From: Pseudomonadota bacterium
Lineage (GTDB): Bacteria; Pseudomonadota; Alphaproteobacteria; Sphingomonadales; Sphingomonadaceae
Direction: 5' to 3'
DNA: 42,154 bases
Assembly (NCBI GenBank): GCA_023417515.1
Contig: JAEZFL010000039.1
Span: 1-42,154 of the forward strand
The position numbers and the translations under genes are program-made. Below, piece after piece: positions 1 to 7,820 of the stretch. The notes beneath the pieces are model-generated. The model was given only the letters and a program-made list of their open reading frames with translations, did not search any database and was not told the DNA's origin. How positions within the stretch are numbered: the stretch's first letter is position 1; each line of letters starts with the position of its first letter.

Positions 1-1319
1 TGGCGCTGGTCGTCGGCAACATGATCGGCTCCGGAATCTTCCTGCTCCCGGCGGCGCTCGCGCCCTACGGGCTCAATGCCCTGGTCGGAGGGGCGATCAC
101 CATCGGCGGCTCGCTCTGCCTCGCGGCCGTCCTGGCCGCGCTGGCGCGGGCGCTGCCAGGCGCGGCCGGCCCCTACGATTATGTGCGTGAGGGCCTCGGC
201 GCGCCCGCCGCCTTCTTCGTCATGTGGAGCTACTGGATCTCGCTCTGGGTGACCAATGCCGCGCTGTCGATCGCCGCGGTCAGCTATCTCAGCACGCTCG
301 CGCCCGCAGCCTTCGCCGCGAGCGGCATTCCCGCACTTGCCGCCATCCTTTTCGTCATCCTGTTCATCGCCGTGTCCTGCGCCGGCGTCCGTGCGGCGGG
401 ATCGGTGCAGGTGGTCACCAGCTTCCTCAAGCTGCTTCCCCTGCTCGCCGCTATGCTGATCGCCATGCTGGTGATGGGCGGCGGCGGCACGCCGGCCGAG
501 GCGGCGCCGACCCCGATCACGCCCGCCAACATTGCCGGCGCCGCGGCGCTCACCTTGTGGGCGATGCTCGGATTCGAATCGGCGACGGTGCCGGCGGGCA
601 AGGTGCGCGATCCCGCGCGGAACGTCCCGCGAACCACCCTGCTCGGCACCCTCATCGCCGGCCTCTTCTACGTCGCCGCCTCGGGCGCGGTCTTCCTGTT
701 GCTGCCAGCGGAAACGGCCGCCCGCTCGAACGCGCCCTTTGCCGACCTGGTCGGCCTGTACTGGGGTCCATGGGCCGCGAATCTGGTGGTGCTGTTCGCC
801 GCGATCAGCTGCCTCGGCGCGCTCAACGGCTGGGTCTTCCTCCAGGCCGAGGTGCCCCTCGCGCTCGCCCGCCGCGGCGTCTTCCCGTCCTTCTTCCAGA
901 AAGTGAACGCACGCGGCATTCCAGTGCGCGGACAGGTTTTCGGCGGGGTGCTGACGATCCTCCTGATCGCCGCCAACTACACGCGCGGCATGACCGAATT
1001 GTTCGCCTTCATGGCCCTGCTGGCCACCGCGGCGACCCTGGTCCTCTACCTCTTCGCCTCTCTGGCGGCGCTCGTCCTCACCGTCCGCGGCACGCTCGCA
1101 CCGGGCATGGTGACCGCCTTGGCGGTCGTCGGCGGGGCCTATTCGGTCTGGACGCTCTACGGCGCCGGCGGCGAGGCGACCGGCTGGGGCGCGGTGCTGC
1201 TCGCGACCGGCATCCCGGTTTATCTGATCATGCGCTTCGGCGGCTCCAGCCAGGCGCCGGCGGTCGGTCCAGCCGCGCCTCCGGGATCAGCCGACGCAGC
1301 TTCGCCGCGAAGCTCCTGA
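1..1319 (+). CDS. APC-family amino acid permease, 5' end outside window
   Basis: Inner-membrane transporter of the amino acid-polyamine-organocation (APC) superfamily, expected to move an amino acid or related amine by symport or exchange; the substrate cannot be read from sequence. The frame is open from base 3 and starts ALVVGNMIGSGIFLLPAAL, the family's unwound first helix with its backbone-binding GSGIF motif. That motif normally sits 10-20 residues from the N-terminus, so only a short piece is missing and the ATG at 21 is internal. About 11-12 hydrophobic segments follow (for example LTLWAMLGFESATVPAG, a helix-6-like segment). The C-terminal 30 codons overlap the convergent oxygenase gene by 92 bp. 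Family call is firm, substrate unknown. Confidence 0.88.
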   Translation, partial: ALVVGNMIGSGIFLLPAALAPYGLNALVGGAITIGGSLCLAAVLAALARALPGAAGPYDYVREGLGAPAAFFVMWSYWISLWVTNAALSIAAVSYLSTLAPAAFAASGIPALAAILFVILFIAVSCAGVRAAGSVQVVTSFLKLLPLLAAMLIAMLVMGGGGTPAEAAPTPITPANIAGAAALTLWAMLGFESATVPAGKVRDPARNVPRTTLLGTLIAGLFYVAASGAVFLLLPAETAARSNAPFADLVGLYWGPWAANLVVLFAAISCLGALNGWVFLQAEVPLALARRGVFPSFFQKVNARGIPVRGQVFGGVLTILLIAANYTRGMTELFAFMALLATAATLVLYLFASLAALVLTVRGTLAPGMVTALAVVGGAYSVWTLYGAGGEATGWGAVLLATGIPVYLIMRFGGSSQAPAVGPAAPPGSADAASPRSS

Positions 1320-2382
1320 GGCAGACCTCGCTCTCCCCGAGCGGCCCCGGGACGTAGAGACGCGATTCCATCCCCTGCTGGACGCGCGCGATCAGCGCGG
1401 TGTCCTCGAGATTGACTCGGCGGTTGATCCGCCAGTTGAGATAGCGCGCCGCCCGCATCTCCCGGCGATCGTCCGGACGGGCGTAGCTGATCTCGCGGAT
1501 CAGCGTCTCGGTCGGGCCGACCGGGACGAAATGCATGAAGTCGACCTGATCGGGGTAGAGATCGAAGGCGAAGTTCGGCCACAGCTTGAAATAGAGCCAG
1601 CGGCGGCCGGCATCGTCCGGCAACAGCTTCTGATAGGCCCGCTCCGAGAGGTTGGCGGATGGCCTTTCGACGAGATCGCCCGACATGCGGTCGACATGGT
1701 CGCCCGCCTCGATCCGATAGTCGCCGCCGAACAGCCGGGTGAGGCCCGGATGAGCTACCGGGATGTGGAGGCCGTCCGAATAATTGTCGGCGACGTTCTT
1801 CCAGTTGACCGGCCGCGGCCGCAGGGTGATGCGGCCCAGCGCCCGCACCTCCTCGAGCCGGTAGGGGGCGATCTCCGCCTCGTAGGGCGCCATCGTCTCG
1901 GCCACTTTGGGCCCGCCGCCCTCGAGCCGAACGAAGAGGAAGCCGCGCCAGCTATCGAGCTCGACCGGGAGCAGGCCCCACTGGCCGGTGTCGAGGCCGG
2001 GATAATCCTCCTTGTGCGGCACGCCGATCAACCGTCCGTCGGTACCGTAGGTCCAGCCATGATAGGGACAGGTGAGGCGGCGCGCGCAGCCCTGCTCGCC
2101 ATCGACGAGCCGTGAGCCGCGGTGCCGACAGACGTTGGCGAACGCCCTGACCTCACCGTCGATGCCGCGGATCACGATCACGCTCTCGCCCAGATAATCG
2201 AGGCTGCGCCAGTCGCCAGGCCGGTCGATCTCGCTTTCGTGACAGACGATCTGCCAGGCCGGGCGGATCACCCGCTCCATCTCGACGCGAAAGAATTCCG
2301 GGTCGTGATAAATCCAGCCCGGAAGGCTGAGATCTCGGTGCGGATCGTGATCGACGATCGTGAGGCGGGCGGCATCGGACAT
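1228..2382 (-). CDS. Rieske 2Fe-2S aromatic ring-hydroxylating oxygenase, alpha subunit-like
   Basis: Terminal oxygenase component of a Rieske non-heme iron oxygenase (384 aa). The N-terminal Rieske domain carries C85-x-H87 and C105-x2-H108 for the 2Fe-2S cluster. The catalytic domain follows, with NWKNVADNY then H206 and H211 as likely mononuclear iron ligands and D327 as the probable third ligand. Such enzymes hydroxylate or demethylate aromatic or quaternary ammonium compounds using electrons from a separate reductase. No reductase, ferredoxin or beta subunit gene is present in the window, so it probably borrows a reductase or belongs to a one-subunit (homotrimer) class. The substrate is unknown. 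The 3' end overlaps the permease by 92 bp in opposite orientation. Confidence 0.9.
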   Translation of the reverse strand: MSDAARLTIVDHDPHRDLSLPGWIYHDPEFFRVEMERVIRPAWQIVCHESEIDRPGDWRSLDYLGESVIVIRGIDGEVRAFANVCRHRGSRLVDGEQGCARRLTCPYHGWTYGTDGRLIGVPHKEDYPGLDTGQWGLLPVELDSWRGFLFVRLEGGGPKVAETMAPYEAEIAPYRLEEVRALGRITLRPRPVNWKNVADNYSDGLHIPVAHPGLTRLFGGDYRIEAGDHVDRMSGDLVERPSANLSERAYQKLLPDDAGRRWLYFKLWPNFAFDLYPDQVDFMHFVPVGPTETLIREISYARPDDRREMRAARYLNWRINRRVNLEDTALIARVQQGMESRLYVPGPLGESEVCLRSFAAKLRRLIPEARLDRPPAPGWSRRSA

Positions 2383-2418
2383 GGCGGCTGACTTTCGAAC
2401 GACGCTGGGGTCCCGATC

Positions 2419-2586
2419 CTAGCAGCCGCCACCCGCAATGTCGCGCCAGACGACGACTGCCGGCGCTTGACCAAAGCCGCCGCGGCCCCACATTCCTCGC
2501 ATGGGACGGACGGACCGATCGGCCGGAGGACGGCGCCGGCGCGGCTTGCGCGCCATCCGGGATTCGTCTGCGGCGTCGTCGGCCAT
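2419..2586 (-). CDS. Candidate small basic protein, uncertain
   Basis: A possible 55-aa reading frame starting MADDAADESRMARKPRRRRP in the 296-bp gap between the oxygenase and the penicillin-binding protein. It has an Arg/Lys/Pro-rich stretch and a Gly/Trp-rich second half ending in a cysteine. Third-position GC by hand count is about 74%, lower than clear genes nearby. I see no good ribosome binding site before the ATG. The same gap must carry promoters for both flanking divergent genes. It could be chance; I do not recognise a family. Confidence 0.2.
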   Translation of the reverse strand: MADDAADESRMARKPRRRRPPADRSVRPMRGMWGRGGFGQAPAVVVWRDIAGGGC

Positions 2587-2678
2587 CCGGATGCGAGAGA
2601 CGGGGAAGTAAGCGGCCGTTAAGGCGTCCCGCGCTTCTTCTTGCCGCCATGATCCCTCGCCCCTATCGCTGACCGCCA

Positions 2679-4784
2679 ATGGCAAGCGCCCCTCCCTCCC
2701 GCCTGAAGCGGGCCTTCGTCACGACCTTCAAGATCGGGATCTATCTCTTCGTCGTCGGCGCCGTGGCGCTCGGCGTCGCCGTGTCCGTCGCGGTCAGCCA
2801 ACTGCCCAGCTACCCGGAACTGATCCGTCGCGACGATCTCGGCCAGATGATCCGGGTTCGCGCGGCCGACGGCAGCATCATCCATTCGATGGGTCCGAGC
2901 TTCGGCGAATGGCTGCGCTATGAGGAGATCCCGCCGATCATGCGCGACGCCATGGTCGCGGTCGAGGATCGCCGCTTCCGCTCCCATCCGGGGGTCGATC
3001 CGATCGGCATCGTGCGCGCGCTGATGATCCGGGCACAGGTGGGTCGCTGGCGGCAGGGCGGCTCGACGATTACCCAGCAGCTGGCCCGCAACATCTTCCT
3101 CACCAACGACCGCAGCTTCGCGCGCAAGGTGCGCGAGGCCATCCTCGCTTTGGCGCTGGAATGGCGCTTCTCGAAGGACCAGATCCTCGAGCTCTATCTC
3201 AACCGCGTCTATTTCGGCGGCGGCGCATATGGCATCGATGCCGCCTCGCGGACTTTCTTCGACCATAGCGCGACCGAGCTCAGCACCGCCGAGGCGGCGA
3301 TCATCGCGGGCCTCGTCAAGGCCCCGTCCAACTATTCGCCGACCGCCGACATGGAGGCGGCGCGGGGCCGAGCCGGCGTCGTGCTCGGGCTGATGGTGGA
3401 GAATGGGACGATCCGCGCCGCCGAGGCCGCGGCGGCGGATCCCGAGGATGTCAGCTTCGTCCGGGCTCGGGGATCGCAGAACATCACCCGCTATTTCACC
3501 GATTGGGTGCTGCCCCAGCTCGACATGCTGATCGACGAGACCGTCCAGCCGCTCGACGTGTGGACGACGATCGACATCGGCATGCAGCGCGCCGCCGTGC
3601 AGGCGATCAATGCGAATGCGCCGCGCGGGGCGCAGGGCGCCCTGGTGTCGCTCGACCGCGACGGCGCGGTCCGGGCGATGGTGGGCGGCCGCGACTATGC
3701 GAGCTCGATCTACAACCGCGCGACCCAGGCCACCCGGCAGCCTGGATCCTCGTTCAAGCTGTTCGTCTATCTCGCCGCGCTCGAATCGGGCTACCGGCCC
3801 GAAACCATGGTCCAGGACGCGCCGATCACCATCGGCAACTGGAGCCCGCGCAACGATAATGGCCGTTATGCCGGCCCGGTCGCCCTTCGCACCGCCTTCG
3901 CTTATTCGATCAATACCGTGGCGGTCCGCCTCGCCCAGGAGGTCGGCACCCGGACCGTCGCCGACATGGCGCAGCGATTCGGGATCACGACCCGCGTCGA
4001 CACCAATCCGTCCATGGCGCTCGGCTCGTCCGAGGTCCGGCTCATCGACATGACCCGCGCTTACGCCGCGGTGGGCCAGGGCGGCGTCGGGGTGGCGCCC
4101 TACGGAATCAGGCGGGTGACGACGGCCGACGGCACCCTCCTCTATCAGCACGAAGCCGACGAGAATCGCGTCCTCGTCCAGCCCTGGGTCGCGGCGCAGA
4201 TGACCGATCTGTTGCAGGGAGTCGTCGACCACGGCACCGGCCGGGCCGCCCAGCTCGGCCGCCCGACAGCAGGAAAGACCGGCACCACCACATCGAACAA
4301 GGACGGCTGGTTCGTCGGCTTCTCCAGCGGCCTCACCACCGGCGTGTGGATCGGCCGCGACGACAACCGCCGCCTGCCCGGCCTGTCCGGCGGCCGCGCC
4401 CCTGCGCGGACGTTCCACGACTTCATGATCCACGCCGTAGCCAACCGGCCGGCGGAGGAGCTGATCACGGACGTTCCGGGTCCGGCGATCGAGGCTGACG
4501 TGAACATTTCCGGCGAGCAGCTCGACCCTGCCCTGATCGATCCCTACGCCCCTGCGGAGGAGGAGCTTCCCATGCCGGGCGAGGAAGAGGATAGCGACCC
4601 GGCGCCGGTGCCGCGCGCGCCCGAGCAACGCCGCGAGACGCTCGATCAGGAATGGCTCGATCGCGCGATCAACGGGCGCCCGCCGCCACGTCCTCAGCCC
4701 CGCCCGGCGCAGCCGCGGCCGCCCGTTCAGCAGCAGCAGCAGCAGCAGCAGCCTGCGCCTGAGCCGGTCACCAAGCCGAACTAG
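2679..4784 (+). CDS. Bifunctional class A penicillin-binding protein (PBP1A-type)
   Basis: Peptidoglycan synthase (701 aa) with glycosyltransferase and transpeptidase activity on the periplasmic side of the inner membrane. One N-terminal membrane anchor spans about residues 15-40. The GT51 domain shows VAVEDRRF with catalytic E96 and the GGSTITQQLARN motif (128-138). The transpeptidase domain shows S357-S-F-K360 (nucleophile Ser357), S410-I-N412 and K533-T-G535. The chain is shorter than typical alphaproteobacterial PBP1A (often above 800 aa) and seems to lack an inserted OB-like domain. The C-terminal tail (about 600-701) is acidic, then Pro/Gln-rich with eight consecutive glutamines encoded by a CAG run. 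Its TAG stop shares a CTAG with the convergent peptidase gene. Confidence 0.93.
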   Translation: MASAPPSRLKRAFVTTFKIGIYLFVVGAVALGVAVSVAVSQLPSYPELIRRDDLGQMIRVRAADGSIIHSMGPSFGEWLRYEEIPPIMRDAMVAVEDRRFRSHPGVDPIGIVRALMIRAQVGRWRQGGSTITQQLARNIFLTNDRSFARKVREAILALALEWRFSKDQILELYLNRVYFGGGAYGIDAASRTFFDHSATELSTAEAAIIAGLVKAPSNYSPTADMEAARGRAGVVLGLMVENGTIRAAEAAAADPEDVSFVRARGSQNITRYFTDWVLPQLDMLIDETVQPLDVWTTIDIGMQRAAVQAINANAPRGAQGALVSLDRDGAVRAMVGGRDYASSIYNRATQATRQPGSSFKLFVYLAALESGYRPETMVQDAPITIGNWSPRNDNGRYAGPVALRTAFAYSINTVAVRLAQEVGTRTVADMAQRFGITTRVDTNPSMALGSSEVRLIDMTRAYAAVGQGGVGVAPYGIRRVTTADGTLLYQHEADENRVLVQPWVAAQMTDLLQGVVDHGTGRAAQLGRPTAGKTGTTTSNKDGWFVGFSSGLTTGVWIGRDDNRRLPGLSGGRAPARTFHDFMIHAVANRPAEELITDVPGPAIEADVNISGEQLDPALIDPYAPAEEELPMPGEEEDSDPAPVPRAPEQRRETLDQEWLDRAINGRPPPRPQPRPAQPRPPVQQQQQQQQPAPEPVTKPN
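4728..4751 (+). repeat. (CAG)8 trinucleotide run in the PBP gene
   Basis: Eight perfect CAG codons encode a glutamine run near the C-terminus of the penicillin-binding protein, in a disordered Pro/Gln-rich tail behind the catalytic domain. Such tracts are prone to slippage by whole codons, so length variation would keep the reading frame. Confidence 0.9.
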
Positions 4785-5473
4785 CGGCAGCTTCCGATGC
4801 GGTGGAGGGCGCCGCCTTCGCGACGCAGCCAGGCCCGCGCCGGAGCCGGATCTTCGCCAAGCAGAGTGCGCACCAACGCGTGGAAGCGCGGGCTGTGGTC
4901 CATATGAATGCGGTGCGCGACCTCATGCGCGACGGTTGCCCGCCGCACGAAATCGGGCGCCATGACCAGCCGCCAGCTGTAGCGGATGCGCCCGTCGCTC
5001 GCGCAGCTGCCCCAGCGCGAGCGGGGATCGCCGACGTTCACAGCAGCGATGCTCACCCCCGCCTTCGCGGCAAAGTCCGCCGTCTCCCGGCTGAGCAGGG
5101 CCAGGGCCTCTGCCCGGAGCCAGCGCAACACGCGGCCCTCGAGGCCCTCGACCGGGCCGCCGACAAGGAGACGCCCCTCGCTGCACGTCACGCCTCGCGT
5201 TCCGCCGACCCATTCGATCGGGTGGGGCGCGCCGAACAGCGGCAGCGTCGCGCCCGGGACGATCGCCACCGCTTCGGCAATGGCGCCGATCGACTGGGCG
5301 GCCCAGTCGGCATGCCCCTCTGCCCACTCCAGCGCCCGCTTGCGCGACACGCCGGGCGGAACGGTGAGCGTGAGCGAACGGGTGCGTGCGTCGACCCGCA
5401 GCCGGAGCCGCCGCGCCCGCTTGTTCGGCCTGAGCGTGAGCGGCGCGCCGCCGAGCTGCAGCTCAGAGCTCAC
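4781..5473 (-). CDS. YgjP-like zinc metallopeptidase (M48/SprT-like, DUF45)
   Basis: A 230-aa protein of the YgjP/DUF45 family of predicted zinc-dependent peptidases. The zinc-binding HExxH is visible as H183-E-V-A-H187, with H193 in the downstream HMDHSPRFH segment as a likely third ligand, and the family signature RSRWGSC lies at 151-157. No signal peptide is seen, so it is likely cytoplasmic. The physiological substrate is not known for the family. It is the last gene of a leftward run sco - cysteine-cluster gene - peptidase, with an 11-bp overlap to the gene before it. Its stop shares CTAG (4781-4784) with the PBP gene. Confidence 0.85.
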   Translation of the reverse strand: MSSELQLGGAPLTLRPNKRARRLRLRVDARTRSLTLTVPPGVSRKRALEWAEGHADWAAQSIGAIAEAVAIVPGATLPLFGAPHPIEWVGGTRGVTCSEGRLLVGGPVEGLEGRVLRWLRAEALALLSRETADFAAKAGVSIAAVNVGDPRSRWGSCASDGRIRYSWRLVMAPDFVRRATVAHEVAHRIHMDHSPRFHALVRTLLGEDPAPARAWLRREGGALHRIGSCR

Positions 5474-5906
5474 GGTCGATCACGAACCGCTCGATAGAGT
5501 CGCCGGCATCCTGCTCCGACACCGTCCAGCCGCGCACCGAAATGCCGGCTTCGTGGACCGATTCCGGATCGCCGCTGACCAGATAATGCCAGTCGTAGAG
5601 CGGCCGCCCCTCGGCGCGCAGTCGATAGGCGCAGGTGCTCGGCAGCCAATCGATCTTGTGCACGCTGTCCGCGGTCAGCCGGACGCATTCGGGAACGTAC
5701 ATCTTGCGCGCGCGATAGTCGCTGCACCGGCCGGTGCGGCGGTCGAGCAGCTTGCAGGCGACGTTGGTGGCGTGGACCTCGCCGCTATCCGCATCCTCGA
5801 GCTTGTGCAGGCAGCATTTGCCGCAGCCGTCGCACAAGGCCTCCCACTCGGCGCGATTGAGCTCGGCGAGGGGCAAGTCCCAGAAGCGCGGCCTCAGCGC
5901 ACCCAT
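5463..5906 (-). CDS. YcgN/UPF0260 cysteine-cluster protein
   Basis: A 147-aa member of the YcgN (UPF0260, YkgJ-like) family. It carries conserved cysteines in the pattern CDGCGKCC (C25, C28, C31, C32) followed by C51, C61, C74 and C92, with the typical stretch VACKLLDRRTGRCSDYRARK. The cysteines suggest binding of zinc or an iron-sulfur cluster, but the biochemical role is not established. It overlaps SCO upstream by 13 bp and the peptidase downstream by 11 bp, so the three are probably co-transcribed and translationally coupled. Confidence 0.87.
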   Translation of the reverse strand: MGALRPRFWDLPLAELNRAEWEALCDGCGKCCLHKLEDADSGEVHATNVACKLLDRRTGRCSDYRARKMYVPECVRLTADSVHKIDWLPSTCAYRLRAEGRPLYDWHYLVSGDPESVHEAGISVRGWTVSEQDAGDSIERFVIDREL

Positions 5907-6490
5907 TGGTCAAGAGCCTGGGCCACACCCGCGGCGCCCTGGTCGTGCGGAACGATCGCGATCGGCGCATTGTCCGGCCCCATCAGCAGGATGAAGCGGG
6001 TGTGGTTGACGTTGTAGCCGCCGGCCTCGTTGGGCTCGTCGGGAAGCGCCGAGCCGCCATGGGCGGTGAGCACCTGCTGGATTTCCTGGCTCGTGCCCGT
6101 GAGACCGATCAGGCGCGGGTGGAAATTGGCGACGTAGCGCTTGAGCACGTCGGGCGTGTCGCGCTCCGGATCCACGGTGATGAAGATCGGCTGCACCCTC
6201 CGGGCGCGCGCAGGGTCGTCGGCTTCGAATTGCCGAAGGCCGGCGCCGAGCACGGCGAGATCGACCGGACAGACATCCGGACAATTGGCGAATCCGAAAT
6301 AGAGCAGGCGGTACTTGCCGGCAAAGCTCGAGTCGCTGACCCGCTGCCCGTCCTGGTTGACCAGGTTGATCGGCCCGCCGATCGCCGCGCCCTTGAGCGG
6401 CGGATCGGCCGCCTGCTGCGAGCAGGCAGCGACACCGCCGCCGACGAGCAGGATTGCGAGACAGAGCGACAGGAGGGAGCGAAGGTTCAT
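5894..6490 (-). CDS. SCO1/SenC family copper chaperone lipoprotein
   Basis: A 198-aa thioredoxin-fold protein of the SCO1/SenC family, which helps deliver copper to the CuA site of cytochrome c oxidase. The N-terminus has a lipoprotein signal with lipobox GGVAAC and acylation at C23, so it is likely membrane-anchored in the periplasm. The copper ligands are present: C70-P-D-V-C74 and H163 in NVNHTRF. No cytochrome oxidase genes occur in the window, so it is detached from its usual partner operon. It is first in the leftward three-gene operon, divergent from the ankyrin gene with 68 bp between starts. Confidence 0.92.
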   Translation of the reverse strand: MNLRSLLSLCLAILLVGGGVAACSQQAADPPLKGAAIGGPINLVNQDGQRVSDSSFAGKYRLLYFGFANCPDVCPVDLAVLGAGLRQFEADDPARARRVQPIFITVDPERDTPDVLKRYVANFHPRLIGLTGTSQEIQQVLTAHGGSALPDEPNEAGGYNVNHTRFILLMGPDNAPIAIVPHDQGAAGVAQALDQWVR

Positions 6491-6558
6491 GACAGTGGCA
6501 GCCTTGCTTTGCTAGATCGGGGGGATCAAGCCGAAAGCCAAGTCCTCCGGGGGTTTAG
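6491..6558. promoter_or_regulatory. Divergent intergenic region sco / ankyrin gene
   Basis: A 68-bp gap between two divergent start codons; it must hold both promoters, which are therefore close together or overlapping. I cannot assign clear -35/-10 boxes by eye. Confidence 0.4.
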
Positions 6559-7173
6559 ATGAATCGCATTCACCGCATCCTGCTGGCCGGCGCGCTTGCC
6601 GCCGCTATCGCGGTGCCGGTCGCCGCGCAGCAACAGCAATTTTCCGACAACAGCACCATGCTGAAGGCGGTGCGCGAGCGCGACGGCGCCACCGTCGAGC
6701 GGCTGCTGTCCGATCCCTCGTCGAGCGCCGCCAATGCCCGCGACCCGTCGACCGGAGAGGGCCCGCTTCACATCGTCGTCCGCCGCCGCGACATCGACTG
6801 GCTGGCATTCCTGCTCGGCAACGGCGCCCGCCCCGACATGCAGTCGAGCGACGGCACCGCCCCGCTCCACCTCGCCGCCTCGATCGGCTGGGTCGAGGGG
6901 GCGCAGCAGCTTCTCGCCCGCCGCGCCAACGTCAACATCGCCAACAATCGCGGCGAGACCCCGCTGATCCTCGCGGTCCAGGGGCGCCAGATCGACCTCA
7001 TCCCGCTGCTTCTCCAGCAGGGCGCCAATCCAACCCATACCGACAGCGTCGCCGGCTATTCGGCGCTCGATTATGCCCGTCAGGATCGCCGCGACCCGAC
7101 CATCGCGCGCCTGCTCGAAGCGGCGCCGACGCGCCAGCCGTCGCAGCAGCAGGTCTACGGACCGACCCGCTGA
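6559..7173 (+). CDS. Secreted ankyrin-repeat protein
   Basis: A 204-aa protein with a Sec signal peptide (about residues 1-23, ending AVPVAAQ), so it is likely periplasmic. About four ankyrin repeats follow, with recognisable GEGPLHIVVRRRD, DGTAPLHLAASIG and RGETPLILAVQGR helix starts and a fourth less typical SVAGYSALDYARQ unit. Ankyrin repeats mediate protein-protein contacts; the partner is unknown. Periplasmic ankyrin proteins such as AnkB have been linked to oxidative stress in other proteobacteria, but there is no catalase gene nearby to support that here. A strong stem-loop follows the stop codon. Confidence 0.85.
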   Translation: MNRIHRILLAGALAAAIAVPVAAQQQQFSDNSTMLKAVRERDGATVERLLSDPSSSAANARDPSTGEGPLHIVVRRRDIDWLAFLLGNGARPDMQSSDGTAPLHLAASIGWVEGAQQLLARRANVNIANNRGETPLILAVQGRQIDLIPLLLQQGANPTHTDSVAGYSALDYARQDRRDPTIARLLEAAPTRQPSQQQVYGPTR

Positions 7174-7182
7174 GCCTCGGCC

Positions 7183-7225
7183 GCGATTGCCAGGCCGGCA
7201 GGTGAATCACCTGCCTCGCAATCGC
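7183..7225. terminator. Bidirectional stem-loop between convergent genes
   Basis: A two-part hairpin between the ankyrin stop (7173) and the mmcB stop (7227). The outer arms are gcgattgc (7183-7190) and gcaatcgc (7218-7225); the inner arms are ggcaggtg (7197-7204) and cacctgcc (7208-7215). Both pairs are perfect. There is no clear T tract, but the position between convergent genes fits a shared terminator. Confidence 0.6.
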
Positions 7226-7226
7226 T

Positions 7227-7715
7227 CTAATAGTCGACCGCGGGCAGTCCGGGATCCATCTCGCCGGCGAGACGGCGGGCCGCGCGGCGGGCGAAGCGCA
7301 ACGTCTCCGCCTTGCGCCGCGCGGCGGCGAGCTTGCGCAGTGGCGCCTGGCGGATGATCTCGGCATCGTAGCGGTCGGCGACGATGAGGCCCGAGCAATG
7401 CTCGCCTTTCTCCTCGCAGGCGAAGGGCTCGAGCGCGAAGCCGGTCGGCACCGCCCAGAAGAAATAGTCGCAATAATCGAGATAGTCCGGCCACTTGCCG
7501 TCGCCCATCAGGTCGGCGCGCGACACCTTGATCTCGACGATGGTGATGAGGCCCGCCGAGTCGACGGCCATCAGATCGGCCCGCCGGCCGTTGGGCAGAG
7601 GCACCTCGCAGATCGCGAACTGGTCCTGACGGAAGAACAGGCGCCCGACTCCGCGCGCCACGTCCTGTGCGATCAGCGGGGCGTCGTCGAGGCAGGAATC
7701 GGGAAGGGAGGCCAT
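7227..7715 (-). CDS. mmcB: MmcB family DNA repair protein
   Basis: A 162-aa protein of the MmcB family, identified in Caulobacter as an SOS-controlled gene needed for resistance to mitomycin C. It has a PD-(D/E)xK nuclease-like core: E37, D47 in GRRADLMAVD and E61-I-K63 in TIVEIKVS. It probably acts on damaged or branched DNA, but the activity is inferred from the fold. Cysteines occur near the middle (C82, and CEEKGEHC around 99-106). A near-match to the alphaproteobacterial LexA box lies just upstream (7729-7743). It is convergent with the ankyrin gene, and a G-rich hairpin separates it from the hydrolase gene upstream. Confidence 0.88.
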   Translation of the reverse strand: MASLPDSCLDDAPLIAQDVARGVGRLFFRQDQFAICEVPLPNGRRADLMAVDSAGLITIVEIKVSRADLMGDGKWPDYLDYCDYFFWAVPTGFALEPFACEEKGEHCSGLIVADRYDAEIIRQAPLRKLAAARRKAETLRFARRAARRLAGEMDPGLPAVDY

Positions 7716-7728
7716 TCGGGCGACCCTA

Positions 7729-7743
7729 GAATGAAACGGGAAC
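7729..7743 (-). promoter_or_regulatory. Candidate LexA operator upstream of mmcB
   Basis: On the minus strand the sequence reads GTTCCCGTTTCATTC, that is GTTC-N7-ATTC, one base away from the alphaproteobacterial SOS box GTTC-N7-GTTC. It ends 13 bp before the mmcB start codon, a suitable place for repression. MmcB is a known SOS gene in Caulobacter, which supports the reading, but a single half-matching site can be chance. Confidence 0.45.
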
Positions 7744-7758
7744 GGTGGGAAGGCTTTC

Positions 7759-7807
7759 GGGAGTGGGGCTTGGGGATTGGAGTCCCTAATCCCAAACCCC
7801 CAAACCC
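7759..7807. repeat. G-rich imperfect hairpin, possible terminator or G-quadruplex
   Basis: Arms of about 20 nt (gggagtggggcttggggatt and aatcccaaacccccaaaccc) pair with a few mismatches around a short loop. The minus strand, which is the transcribed direction here, carries a series of G runs (GGG, GGG, GGGGG, GGG, GGG) separated by 3-4 nt, a pattern able to form a G-quadruplex. It lies between the hydrolase stop (7821) and the mmcB start (7715), so it may end hydrolase transcription or be a dispersed repeat. Confidence 0.6.
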
Positions 7808-7820
7808 AAATCCCTCGCTT

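Noticed and set aside
2619..4628. A 669-codon open frame opposite the penicillin-binding protein
   Set aside because: The sense strand has all catalytic motifs of a class A PBP; the antisense frame shows none.
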